Positions 1 to 7,735 of a stretch of DNA of 64,000 nt are shown here, one piece after another; the stretch's first letter is position 1, and each line of letters begins with the position of its first letter. Source of the stretch: Pseudomonadota bacterium (lineage in GTDB: Bacteria; Pseudomonadota; Gammaproteobacteria; Steroidobacterales; Steroidobacteraceae); the NCBI GenBank assembly GCA_016713725.1, contig JADJOO010000009.1, forward strand, positions 1-64,000, given 5' to 3'. A program made the translations under genes and the position numbers. The notes beneath the pieces were generated by a model. The model ran no database searches. It was not told the DNA's origin and was given only the letters and a program-made list of their open reading frames with translations.

Positions 1-692
1 GGTCACCGGTGCGAGCGGCAGCATCGGCGGCGCACTCGCACAGGCTTGTGCGCGACTGGGCCCACGCGTGATCCGGAGCGGCCGCTCGGTCAGGAAACTG
101 GAAAACGTCTCACGACTCGATCGTCGCGCAGGGCGGTCCGCGGCCATCCATCGCACCGATCGACTTCGAGAAAGCGGACGCAGCCGCGTACGACGCGATG
201 GCCGAGGCCATTGGCGGCGAGTTCGGCCGGCTCGACGGCCTCGCCCACGTGGGAGGCGTCCTCGGCGATCGCTCGCCGATCGCGCATTACGACGTGCCGA
301 CGTGGCTGAAGGTGATGCACGTCAACGTCAACGCGCCGTTCATCCTGACGAAGATCCTGCTGCCGCTGCTCGGCAAGTCGGCGGACCCTTCGATCGTGTT
401 CACGACCAGTGGCGTATCGATCAAGGGACGCGCGTACTGGGGCGCGTATGCCGTGTCGAAGTTTGCGAACGAAGGAATGATGCAGGTGCTGGCGGACGAG
501 CTGGCGACGGAATCGCCGATCCGCTCGAACAGTGTCAACCCCGGCGCCGTGCGCTCACCGATGCGTGCCAAGGCATACCCCGCCGAGGACGCCGCGAAAC
601 TGACACGTCCCGAAGCCGTGCTCGCGCCGTTCCTCTACCTGCTGGGCCCGGACAGCCGGGGAGTCACCGGTTGCCGCTTCGACGCGAAGTAG
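1..692 (+). CDS. YciK-like short-chain dehydrogenase/reductase, 5' truncated and frameshifted
   Basis: This is an NAD(P)-dependent SDR oxidoreductase whose first residues lie outside the window. Reading from base 2, the Rossmann glycine motif VTGASGSIGGALA is visible. The reading frame moves by one base somewhere between about 120 and 198, and the rest follows in the new frame. That part carries the NVNAPF helix, the S-x12-YxxxK region as SGVSIKGRAYWGAYAVSK, and the NPG turn (SVNPGAVRSPMRAKAY). The order and wording match the E. coli YciK type (GRANWGAYAASKFATEGMMQ). Its substrate is unknown. It ends tail-to-tail with the RluB-like gene, overlapping it by 29 bp. The frameshift is probably a consensus error, since both halves are well conserved. 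Confidence 0.8.
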
Positions 693-1496
693 ATTTCTTG
701 TGGCGACGGTCCGGGGCTGGCCGGGGTCGCGGACGCGGCTTGAGACCGGTGTCGCTGCGATCGCGACCCGCCAGCGCATAGAGAGGATCGAGGTCCACGC
801 CTTCGAGCGCACGCGAACGGCCCCGCGGCAAATCGCGTGGCAGGGCGATCGGGCCCCACTTCACCAGCATGGTGCGGCTGATCTTGAGGCCCGCGGAATC
901 GAACAGCGCGCGGATCGCACCACGCGGCAACGTGCGTTCGCTCGTCACCTTGAACCACATGTTGGTGCCGCTGGCACCTGCGGGCTGCACTGCACTGAAC
1001 GTGGCCGTCTGGCCTTCGACGTCGACTGCCGTCGGCATCTCGGGCCACGCCTCTTCCACGGCTCAGTCGCAACGCGCACGCGGTACTCGACCGGAATCTC
1101 GTGATTGTGACGGGCGATCGCCAGCGCAAACTTTCCTTCGCTGGACAGGATCAGCAAGCCGTCCTCGCCAAAGCCGAGGGCGTTGACCGCCACCCAGCGG
1201 CCGGCATGCAACGCCGGCAGGTTCATCTCGACGCTCTCACGATCGTCGCCCGCACGGCTGCGCAGCATCTCGCCCGTGGGCTTGTGATACAGGATGACCT
1301 GCAGCTTGCGGTCCACCGCAAGCAGGCGCGTCACGTCCTTGCCATCCACGATGACGCGTTCGCCTTCCTGCAGCGCATGTCCGATCCCGGCGGGCCGGCC
1401 GTTGACCAGCACGCGGCCTTCGCGAATCCAGGCCTCGACCTGGCGGCGTGAACCGATGCCGTGCTGTGCCAGCAGCTTATGGAGGCGTTCGCTCAA
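664..1496 (-). CDS. RluB/RsuA-family pseudouridine synthase-like protein, frameshifted and lacking the catalytic Asp
   Basis: The N-terminal S4 RNA-binding domain covers residues 1-60 (MSERLHKLLAQHGIGSRRQV). A pseudouridine synthase fold of the RluB/RsuA type follows (LYHKPTGE at 69-76, EYRVRV near 135). In active members the GRLDxxTxGLL motif holds the catalytic Asp. Here the aligned stretch reads NALGFGEDGLL, with Gly108 in the Asp position. A one-base frame change near 1060 separates this part from the C-terminal half, which continues with WPEMPTAVDVEG and ends in a basic Arg/Lys-rich tail. The gene starts with TTG, and that start overlaps the scpB stop (TTGA). Family membership is clear. 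Catalytic activity on 23S rRNA U2605 is doubtful. Confidence 0.8.
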
Positions 1497-2117
1497 CGGG
1501 ACTCGTCGCCTTCCGCGCCGGCCTCCTCGGCCATGGCCGCCTCAGCCGTCGCGATGGCGGCCGGCAGGTCGAGCTGCTCCTTGATGTCTTCGAGGTCGCG
1601 CAGTTCGGCGAGCGTCGGCAGGTCGTCGAGGCTCTTCCAAGCCGAAGTAGTCGAGAAACTCGCGCGTCGTCCCAAGCAGTTCAGGGTGTCCCGGCACTTC
1701 ACGGTGGCCAACGACCCGGATCCAGTTGCGCTCGTGCAGCGTCCGCATGATCGTCGTCGCGACCGTGACGCCGCGGATGTCCTCGATCTCGCCGCGCGTG
1801 ATCGGCTGTCGATACGCAATCAGCGCCAGCGTCTCGAGCAGCGCACGCGAATAGCGGCTTGGCCGTTCCTGCCACAGGCGTGAGACGACATCTGCGTGCT
1901 GCGGGCGGATCTGCACGCGCCAGCCGCTCGCCACCTGGCGCAGTTCGACGCCACGGCTGGCATAGCTCTGCTGCAGCTCGGCAAGCGCGGCCGTTACTTC
2001 TTCGGCCGGCGGACGTTGTCCTTCGTCGAACAGTTCGAGCAGCTGCTCGACCGAAACCGGCCGGCCGGCGGCGAGCAGCACCGCTTCGACGACGCCGCTC
2101 AGGGGGTGTTGGGTCAT
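1493..2117 (-). CDS. scpB: Segregation and condensation protein B
   Basis: ScpB is the winged-helix partner of ScpA in the SMC-ScpAB condensin, which compacts and segregates the chromosome in the cytoplasm. The hallmark stretch SRALLETLALIAYRQPITRGEIEDIRG is present in full, followed by TLHERNWIRVVGHREVPG and GTTREFLDYFGL. Just after that, an extra G near 1640 turns the expected YFGLKSLDDLPTLAEL into YFGLEEPRR. Removing it restores the conserved tail DLPTLAELRDLEDIKEQL to a stop at 1493. The ATG overlaps the scpA stop by 4 bp and the stop overlaps the next gene, so the three are translationally coupled. Confidence 0.93.
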
Positions 2118-3043
2118 GATTCGGTGCCTTGCGGGCCTGGCGGGGCCCGGTCATCCATGCCGTCGATCTGTTCCGGCGGGCGGGGAGTGCCAGCGCGCAC
2201 GTGGATCGGCGCATACGGTTCGGACTGCACGATCTCGACCAGCCCCTCGCGGAGCAGTTCGAGGATCGCGATGAAAGTAACGGTGACGCCCATGCGCCCT
2301 TCCTCGGCGCGGAACAGCGTGACGAACTCGACGAACGCCTGCGAGCGCAGCGTGTCCAGCACTTCGGACATGCGCTGGCGTACCGAGAGCCGTTCGCGGC
2401 TGATGCGATGGTGCGCGAACATCTCGGCGCGTCCCATCACGTCCTTGAGCGCGACCAGCATCTCCTGCAGCGACACGTTCGGCTGCAGCCGGACGACGCG
2501 CAGCTCGACGAGTTCGGCCGAAGCCGGGAACGTGTCGCGGTCGACGCGGTGCAGTTCCTCGATGTCGATCGCAGCGCGCTTGAAGCGCTCGTATTCCTGC
2601 AGCCGGCGCACGAGTTCCGCGCGCGGGTCGGCTTCTTCGTCGCCCGCGGCAGCCGGTCGCGGCAGCAGCATGCGCGACTTGATCTCGGCCAGCGTCGCGG
2701 CCATCACGAGGTATTCGCCCGCGAGTTCCAGCTGCATGCCGCGCATCACGTCGATATACGACATGTACTGCCGCGTGATCTCGGCGATCGGGATGTCGAG
2801 GATGTCGAGGTTCTGCCGGCGGATCAGGTAGAGCAGCAGGTCGAGCGGACCTTCAAAGGCCTCGAGGAACACCTGCAGCGCATCCGGTGGGATGTACAGG
2901 TCCTTCGGCATCTGCGTGACTGGCTCGCCATCGACCACCGCGAACGGCATCTCACCCTGCTCGTGCGGCTCCGGCACGTGCGGCTCGGCCGCCGGCTGGT
3001 GCCCCAGCCCGCCTTCGATCAACGTGAGGTCGGGTTTCGTCAT
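2114..3043 (-). CDS. scpA: Segregation and condensation protein A
   Basis: ScpA is the kleisin that bridges SMC heads and binds ScpB. The protein is about 309 aa. After a roughly 50-residue acidic leader it has the family signature FEGPLDLLLYLIRRQNLDI, then IPIAEITRQYMSYI and LAGEYLVMAATLAEIKSRMLLP. The C-terminal part carries VTFIAILELLREGLVEIVQ, the winged helix that contacts SMC. The chosen ATG (MTKPDLTLIEGG) lies 14 bp from the trpS stop; longer in-frame starts would run into trpS. The trpS-scpA-scpB-rluB order is common in gammaproteobacteria and suggests one transcript. Confidence 0.95.
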   Translation of the reverse strand: MTKPDLTLIEGGLGHQPAAEPHVPEPHEQGEMPFAVVDGEPVTQMPKDLYIPPDALQVFLEAFEGPLDLLLYLIRRQNLDILDIPIAEITRQYMSYIDVMRGMQLELAGEYLVMAATLAEIKSRMLLPRPAAAGDEEADPRAELVRRLQEYERFKRAAIDIEELHRVDRDTFPASAELVELRVVRLQPNVSLQEMLVALKDVMGRAEMFAHHRISRERLSVRQRMSEVLDTLRSQAFVEFVTLFRAEEGRMGVTVTFIAILELLREGLVEIVQSEPYAPIHVRAGTPRPPEQIDGMDDRAPPGPQGTES

Positions 3044-3056
3044 GCGTCGTGCTGCC

Positions 3057-4273
3057 TCAGCGGTATGCCAGGCCCATCGCCTGCTTGACGTCGTCGAGGG
3101 TCTGGCCCGCGACCGCGCGCGCCTTTTCGCAGCCTTCCGCGATGATGCCGTGCACCAGGTCCGGGTTGTCCTCGTATTCCTGTGCACGCTGGCGCATGCC
3201 CGTGACTTCCTCGACGATCCTGTCGATCACCGGCTTCTTGCATTCCAGGCAACCGATGCCCGCCGAACGGCAGCCCTGGTCGACCCAGCGCTGCGTCTGC
3301 GCATCGGAATACAGCTTGTGCAGGTCCCACACCGGGCACTTCTCGGGATTGCCCGGATCGGTGCGCCGCACGCGCGCCGGATCGGTCTGCATCGTCTTGA
3401 GCTTCTTCGCGACTTCGTCCGGATCCTCGCGCATGCCGATCGTGTTGCCGTACGACTTCGACATCTTGCGGCCGTCGAGACCCGTGACTTTCGGCGTCGC
3501 GGTCAGCAGTGCCTCGGGCTCGTTGAGGATCGTGCGGCCCGTGCCCTCGAGGTAACCGAGCAGGCGTTCGCGGTCGGCCAGGGTGAGGCGCGAATTGCCA
3601 TCGAGCAACGCGTGCGCTCGTACCAGCGCGTCGTCCTGGCCCCGCTCCTGGTAGCCCTTGCGCAGGTCACGATAAATTGCTGCGTTCTTGGCGCCAAGGT
3701 TCTTGATGGCGCGCTCGGCCTTGGCTTCGAAGTCCTGCTCGCGGCCGAAAATGGAATTGAAGCGGCGGGCGATCTCGCGCGTGATTTCCACATGAGCGAC
3801 CTGGTCTTCACCGACCGGCACGCCAGCCGGGCGGTACAGCAGGATGTCGGCACTCTGCAGCAGCGGATACCCCAGGGAACCCGTAGGTGGCGAGGTCCTT
3901 TTCCTTGAGCTGTTCCTGCTGGTCCTTACGTCGGCACGCGCTCGAGCCAGCCGAGCGGCGTGATCATGGACAGGAGGAGGTGCAGCTCCGCGTGTTCCGG
4001 CACGTGCGACTGCACGAACATCGTGCAGACCGCCGGGTTGAGCCCCGCGGCCAGCCAGTCGACGACCATCTGCCACGCGAAGTCCTCGAGATGCCGGGTG
4101 TCTTCGTACCCGGTCGTGAGAGCGTGGTAGTCGGCAATGAAGAAATAGCAGTCGTACTGGTACTGGAGTTCGGTCCAGTTCTTCAGTGCGCCGTGGTAGT
4201 TGCCGAGGTGCAGGCTGCCGGTCGGGCGCATTCCGGAAAGCACTCGACGCGGGGTCGTGACGGTAGAACTCAA
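3057..4273 (-). CDS. trpS: Tryptophanyl-tRNA synthetase, frameshifted
   Basis: This class Ic synthetase charges tRNA-Trp. The HIGH-type motif appears as RPTGSLHLGNYHG, and the KMSKS motif is intact (LDGRKMSKSYGN). Between them, near 3885-3927, two small indels break the frame: an extra C in the codons for GFLGYP, and two bases lost at the Tyr-Lys of the PTYKDQ motif. The remaining protein is normal. For the start I prefer TTG at 4273, because AGGGA sits 6-7 bases upstream and LSSTVTTPRRVLSGMRPTG is a typical N terminus. An ATG at 4318 has no visible ribosome site. It heads the scpA-scpB-rluB run. Confidence 0.92.
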
Positions 4274-4387
4274 ACGGGTTCCCTGCGACCTTGTCGCGGT
4301 AGAGTTTTTAAATTTCATGGACTTGCGGAACAAACATCGGGTATTGGATGAACCCGTGTCGACCCACCAAGCCAGCGGCAAGCCGCG

Positions 4388-4416
4388 ATTATACGCAGCC
4401 GCCCCGGCCGCGTTCA
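4388..4416 (-). promoter_or_regulatory. Candidate sigma70 promoter for trpS-scpAB
   Basis: On the minus strand a perfect -10 hexamer TATAAT lies at 4393-4388. A weak -35 (TGAACG) is 17 bp upstream at 4416-4411. Transcription would start near 4382, giving a leader of about 110 nt to the TTG start. The element overlaps the end of yciO. Confidence 0.5.
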
Positions 4417-5037
4417 CTCGAACGCGGAGACATCGCCCTTGCCGCGACGCACGACGACCGGAGCGCCGCTCGACAGGTCCACGACGCTGCTGGGCTCGAT
4501 GCCACCGCTGCCGCCGTCGATCACCAGGTCGACCAGGTGGTCGAGCTTCTCCTTGATCTCCTGCGGGTCGGTCGGTGTTTCCGACTCGCCTGGCAGCAGC
4601 AAGGTCGAACTCATGATCGGCTCACCCAGTTCGGCCAGCAGCATGCTCACGATCGCGTTGTCCGGCACACGGATGCCGATGGTGCGACGCTTCGGGTTCT
4701 GCAGCCGTTTGGGCACCTCTCGCGTGGCCTCGAGCAGGAAGGTGTAAGGACCCGGCGTGAAAGCTTTCAAGGTGCGGTACTGGCTGTTGTCGACCCGGGC
4801 ATATTTCGCGATCTCCGACAGGTCGCGACAGACCAGCGTGAAGTTGTGCTGTTTCACGTCCACGTTGCGGATGCGCCGTATGCGCTCCATGGCCTCCTTG
4901 TCGCCGATCAGGCAGCCGAGTGCGTAGCTCGAGTCCGTCGGATAGACCACGACGCTGCCGTCGCGGATGGCGGCAATGGCCTGGCGCACCAGGCGCGGCT
5001 GCGGATTCTGCGGGTGAATGGAGATCAGGAACGCCAT
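4414..5037 (-). CDS. yciO: YciO/Sua5/YrdC-family protein
   Basis: A 207-aa member of the YrdC-like fold, which in TsaC/Sua5 makes threonylcarbamoyl-AMP for tRNA t6A. Typical stretches are GSVVVYPTDSSYALGC, IGDKEAMERIRRIR and FTPGPYTFLLEATREVPKR, followed by RRTIGIRVPDN and MSSTLLLPGE. The wording matches the YciO subgroup more than TsaC. The cellular job of YciO is less certain than that of TsaC, so the t6A role should not be assumed. It is divergent from yciB, the two starts being about 85 bp apart. Confidence 0.88.
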   Translation of the reverse strand: MAFLISIHPQNPQPRLVRQAIAAIRDGSVVVYPTDSSYALGCLIGDKEAMERIRRIRNVDVKQHNFTLVCRDLSEIAKYARVDNSQYRTLKAFTPGPYTFLLEATREVPKRLQNPKRRTIGIRVPDNAIVSMLLAELGEPIMSSTLLLPGESETPTDPQEIKEKLDHLVDLVIDGGSGGIEPSSVVDLSSGAPVVVRRGKGDVSAFE

Positions 5038-5071
5038 GAAACTCGCCCAGCCGCGGGTGTCACGGCCAAAT

Positions 5072-5080
5072 TGGTATGAT
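5072..5080 (+). promoter_or_regulatory. Extended -10 promoter ahead of yciB
   Basis: The stretch TGGTATGAT contains the TGN extension followed by TATGAT (5075-5080), one base from the sigma70 consensus. It lies 43 bp before the yciB ATG. No good -35 is visible, which is usual for extended -10 promoters. The same TGGTATGAT occurs before etfB. Confidence 0.5.
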
Positions 5081-5122
5081 ACGCGCCCCTTCGCCGACCT
5101 GCCCCGAGCGCACCCCAGCCAG

Positions 5123-5680
5123 ATGCAAATGCTGTTCGACCTGCTGCCGGTCGTGTTTTTCTTTATCGCTTACAAGATGGCGGGCATCTACGTTGCGACG
5201 GCGGTCCTCATCGTCGGAGTGCTGGTGCAGACCGCAATCAGCTGGTTCAAGCACAGGAAGGTGAGCCCGATGCTGCTCACCTCGGCCATCCTGGTGCTCG
5301 TGTTCGGCGGCCTGACGCTGCTCATCCACGACGCGACCTTCATCAAGTGGAAGCCGACGATCGTGAACCTGCTGTTCGCCGGCGCGTTCCTCGCCAGCCA
5401 GTTCATGCAGGGACCGACCATCGTCCAGCGCCTGATGGGCGAGAAGATCAAGCTCGAACCCGCATCCCTCTGGACCCGCCTCAACCTGATGTGGGTCGGC
5501 TACTTCATCCTCTGCGCCGTGCTGAACCTGTACGTCGCGTACAACTTCAGCGAAAACACGTGGGTGAACTTCAAGCTGTTCGGGCTCATGGGGCTGACGA
5601 TCGTCTTTGCGCTTGCGCAGGGCTACTGGCTTGGGCGCAAGCTCGACCAGGTGGAAGCCGGCGCGGCACGGACGGAGTGA
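5123..5680 (+). CDS. yciB: Inner-membrane septation protein A (YciB/IspZ family)
   Basis: A polytopic inner-membrane protein of about 185 aa with five or six hydrophobic spans. YciB is linked in E. coli to cell envelope elongation and septation. The N terminus MLFDLLPVVFFFIAYKMAGI is diagnostic. Later family stretches are FGGLTLLIHDATFIKWKPT, FMQGPTIVQRLMG and WTRLNLMWVGYFILCAVLN. Two ATG codons, at 5123 and 5129, are both possible starts; I use the first. It probably leads a yciB-yciI-bolA operon. Confidence 0.93.
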   Translation: MQMLFDLLPVVFFFIAYKMAGIYVATAVLIVGVLVQTAISWFKHRKVSPMLLTSAILVLVFGGLTLLIHDATFIKWKPTIVNLLFAGAFLASQFMQGPTIVQRLMGEKIKLEPASLWTRLNLMWVGYFILCAVLNLYVAYNFSENTWVNFKLFGLMGLTIVFALAQGYWLGRKLDQVEAGAARTE

Positions 5681-5694
5681 GCCGAGTTCCAGCG

Positions 5695-5993
5695 ATGTGG
5701 TACGTAATCATCGGCCAGGACAGTCCCAACGCGCTCGAGATCCGCAAGCGAGTGCGACCTGCGCACCTCGAACGCGCGCGGAGTCTCCTCAACGAAGGAC
5801 GCATCCTCGTCGCCGGTCCCTGCCCTGCGATCGATTCGCCGGACCCGGGTCCTGCCGGCTTCACCGGCAGCGTGATCATTGCGGAATTCGCCTCCTCGCC
5901 GACGCCAAGGCGTGGGTGGCGGCCGATCCATACGTGACGGAAGGCGTGTTCGAATCGCATGAAGTCCGTCCATTCGTGAAGTCGCTGCCGTGA
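5695..5993 (+). CDS. yciI: YciI family protein, frameshifted
   Basis: A small ferredoxin-like alpha/beta protein of about 99 aa; family members are cytoplasmic and their reaction is poorly known. Signature parts are MWYVIIGQDSPNALEIRK and RPAHLERARSLLNEGRILVAGPCPA, with DPGPAGFTGSVIIAEFAS. Near 5893 one base is missing from the codons of FASLADAKAW. The conserved tail AAADPYVTEGVFE-type sequence then follows in the next frame to a stop at 5993. The His and Asp of the family (RPAHL, AIDS) are kept. It overlaps the bolA start by 4 bp (GTGA). Confidence 0.85.
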
Positions 5994-6283
5994 CGCAAAT
6001 GCATTCGCCTGGTCGCGCTGAAAGACTGGAGGCCCGGCTGCGCACTGCATTGCAGCCGTCGGAACTGCGCGTCCTGGACGACAGCCATCTGCACGCCGGC
6101 CATGCGGGCGCGGCGGGCGGGCTCGGCCACTTCACCGTCCAGCTCGTTGCGGAACGATTCACCGGGCTGCCGGTCGTACGGCGGCACCGGCTCGTGTACG
6201 AAGCAGTCGGCGACATGATGACCACCGATATCCACGCGTTGTCGATCCAGGCCCTGGCGCCCGGCGAAGGCTCGCTGGCCTGA
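5990..6283 (+). CDS. bolA: BolA family transcriptional/Fe-S regulator
   Basis: BolA proteins bind monothiol glutaredoxins through shared Fe-S clusters, and some regulate transcription and cell shape. This 97-aa protein has the BolA core VLDDSHLHAGHAG, then GHFTVQLVAERFTGLPVVRRHRLVYEAVG and a TTDIHALSIQAL tail. The invariant RHR/H region near the end is present. The GTG start lies inside the yciI stop (GTGA). It could be the BolA1/YrbA-like type; the HSHLHAGH-like motif and length favour BolA proper. Confidence 0.9.
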   Translation: MTQMHSPGRAERLEARLRTALQPSELRVLDDSHLHAGHAGAAGGLGHFTVQLVAERFTGLPVVRRHRLVYEAVGDMMTTDIHALSIQALAPGEGSLA

Positions 6284-6349
6284 CGACAACGCTGCCCCAT
6301 TAACGCGTCCACCTGGACGCCCCGACGCACCATCCATAGAGGCTCATCG

Positions 6350-7201
6350 ATGCGAAACCTGAAGACCGCCCTCCTGCTCGGCGCCACCATCGCGCTAGGC
6401 ACCACCGCGTGCACCAAGCCCGCAGAAGATGCAGCCAAGCCTGCAAGCCCGGCGTCTGCGGCCGCCGAGAAGGCCTCGCCGACAATCGTCACCGTCAACG
6501 GCAAGGTGATCAACGCGCAACTGCTCGACACGTTCCTGCAGGCCGTCACCGGCAAGCCCGCTGCCGAAGCGACCGCGGAACAGAAGGACGCGCTGCTCGA
6601 GCAGCTCGTGAACATGACGCTTGCCGCGCAGTCCGCCGAGAAGGACGGCCTGGCCGCTACCCCGGAAGTGCAGTCTCGACTCGACCTGCTGCAGATGCAG
6701 ATCCTCGCCGAAGCCGCGAGTGAGAAGTACGTGAAGTCGCATCCGGTGTCGGATGACGAAGTGAAGGCGGCCTACGATACCGAAGTGGCGAACATGCCCA
6801 AGGAATACAACGCGCGGCACATCCTGGTCGAGAAAAAGGAAGCCGCTGACGCCATCATCAAGGAACTGCAGGCTGGCGGTGACTTCGCGAAGATTGCGAA
6901 GGCGCAGTCGAAGGATCCGGGCAGCGCGGCCAAGGGCGGCGATCTCGGTTGGTTCTCGGCGCAGACGATGGTGAAGCCGTTCGCCGACGCCCTCGCGAAA
7001 CTCGAGAAGGGCAAGACGACCACCGAGCCCGTGCAGACGGAGTACGGCTTTCACGTCATCCAGCTTGAAGACGTGCGCGCTCCAAGCGCCCCGGGGTTCG
7101 AGGACGTCAAGGAACAGGTGAAGATGTTCGCCCAGCGGAAGAAGCTGCAGGCCTACCTCGACGATCTTCGCAAGACTGCAAAGATTCAGAAGACCGATTG
7201 A
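6350..7201 (+). CDS. Parvulin-type peptidyl-prolyl isomerase, lipoprotein
   Basis: A PpiC/SurA-like foldase of 283 aa. The N terminus is a lipoprotein signal: a hydrophobic stretch, then LGTTACTK with the lipobox cysteine at about residue 21. An Ala/Pro-rich linker follows, then a SurA-N-like helical part (VTVNGKVINAQLLDTFLQ) and a parvulin domain beginning at YNARHILVEKKEAADAII. The parvulin domain includes SKDPGSAAKGGDLGWF and EYGFHVIQLEDVR. It is expected in the periplasm, anchored to a membrane, helping outer-membrane or secreted proteins fold. It closes the yciB-side block and is followed by a strong terminator. Confidence 0.9.
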   Translation: MRNLKTALLLGATIALGTTACTKPAEDAAKPASPASAAAEKASPTIVTVNGKVINAQLLDTFLQAVTGKPAAEATAEQKDALLEQLVNMTLAAQSAEKDGLAATPEVQSRLDLLQMQILAEAASEKYVKSHPVSDDEVKAAYDTEVANMPKEYNARHILVEKKEAADAIIKELQAGGDFAKIAKAQSKDPGSAAKGGDLGWFSAQTMVKPFADALAKLEKGKTTTEPVQTEYGFHVIQLEDVRAPSAPGFEDVKEQVKMFAQRKKLQAYLDDLRKTAKIQKTD

Positions 7202-7226
7202 CGGTCAAGTTTTTTTTTTGCGGCCC

Positions 7227-7262
7227 ACGGCCGGTTTCCCTGCGAGGGGAACCGGCCGTTTT
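7227..7262 (+). terminator. Rho-independent terminator after the parvulin gene
   Basis: A 14-bp stem (ACGGCCGGTTTCCC paired with GGGGAACCGGCCGT, one G-T wobble) closes a TGCGA loop and runs into TTTT. A separate run of ten T lies just upstream at 7210-7219. Confidence 0.85.
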
Positions 7263-7443
7263 CATTGGCGCCGTCGGGACGTCATCAACAAGACGCAACT
7301 GCAGATCAGGTGGCTACGGAACCAGTTCGACGCAGGTTCCGGGTGAATGCTTTCCGGGTGCCTGAAGCAGCGTGCGACGGAATTAACCTCATCACTTTAA
7401 GAAAGAATTCTATCTATTTGTTTTTATTTATTAGATTGTAAAG

Positions 7444-7459
7444 TGTGACGAATTTCACA
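7444..7459 (+). promoter_or_regulatory. Perfect CRP/Clp-type binding site
   Basis: TGTGACGAATTTCACA has both half-sites of the CRP family consensus TGTGA-N6-TCACA without a mismatch. It is centred about 285 bp upstream of the DUF6502 ATG and about 260 bp upstream of the predicted start of transcription. That is far for direct activation of that promoter, so a second promoter nearer the box or looping would be needed. Confidence 0.6.
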
Positions 7460-7589
7460 GATTCCTGGTTTTGGTGCGTTTAGGTCCAATTCCAGCCAGG
7501 TTGAGTTCACATATGCCAGCCGTGTGCGCTTTCGCCGGCCCTGAGCGGCACCTCCGGACCAATTGAGGGTTCTCTCCCACCCCCCTGAT

Positions 7590-7608
7590 CTGGTTGAAAT
7601 TTAACCAG
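7590..7608 (+). promoter_or_regulatory. 19-bp palindrome, candidate operator
   Basis: CTGGTTGAAATTTAACCAG pairs with its own reverse complement at all but one of nine positions around a central A. It lies about 72 bp upstream of the -35 box. Its length and symmetry fit a dimeric helix-turn-helix protein. Which protein binds is unknown; the adjacent DUF6502 proteins are candidates. Confidence 0.4.
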
Positions 7609-7679
7609 TATCGCCGTCCCGATCCCCTTCCAGAGCCCCGCTCAAGACGCTCGCGTAACTCCCCGAATATGTTGAAGTC

Positions 7680-7724
7680 TTGACCGGTGGGGGTCGCCGG
7701 ATATAGTTAACTCGCGCAGTTAAC
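7680..7724 (+). promoter_or_regulatory. Sigma70 promoter with tandem GTTAAC motifs
   Basis: A -35 TTGACC at 7680-7685 and a -10 TATAGT at 7702-7707 are separated by 16 bp. Two copies of the palindromic hexamer GTTAAC lie at 7706-7711 and 7719-7724, 13 bp apart, spanning the end of the -10 and the expected +1. That placement suits a repressor. The ATG follows at 7736. Confidence 0.6.
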
Positions 7725-7735
7725 AATAACCCACC

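Larger units (their letters stand above)
7263..7735 (+). promoter_or_regulatory. AT-rich non-coding control region of the DUF6502 locus
   Basis: No convincing gene is present in these 470 bases. Base composition falls sharply, especially at 7380-7470 with runs such as TTTTTATTTATTAG. The region contains a perfect CRP-type box (7444-7459), a 19-bp palindrome (7590-7608), and a sigma70 promoter with two GTTAAC copies (7680-7724). Together these look like a multi-input promoter for the genes that follow. The low GC also fits an acquired segment. Confidence 0.6.

Noticed and set aside
5876..6615. Minus-strand frames across yciI-bolA-parvulin
   Set aside because: Shadows of three well-supported plus-strand genes, with no family signature.
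7210..7219. Run of ten T after the parvulin stop as a terminator
   Set aside because: No stem precedes it. The real hairpin is just downstream at 7227-7262.
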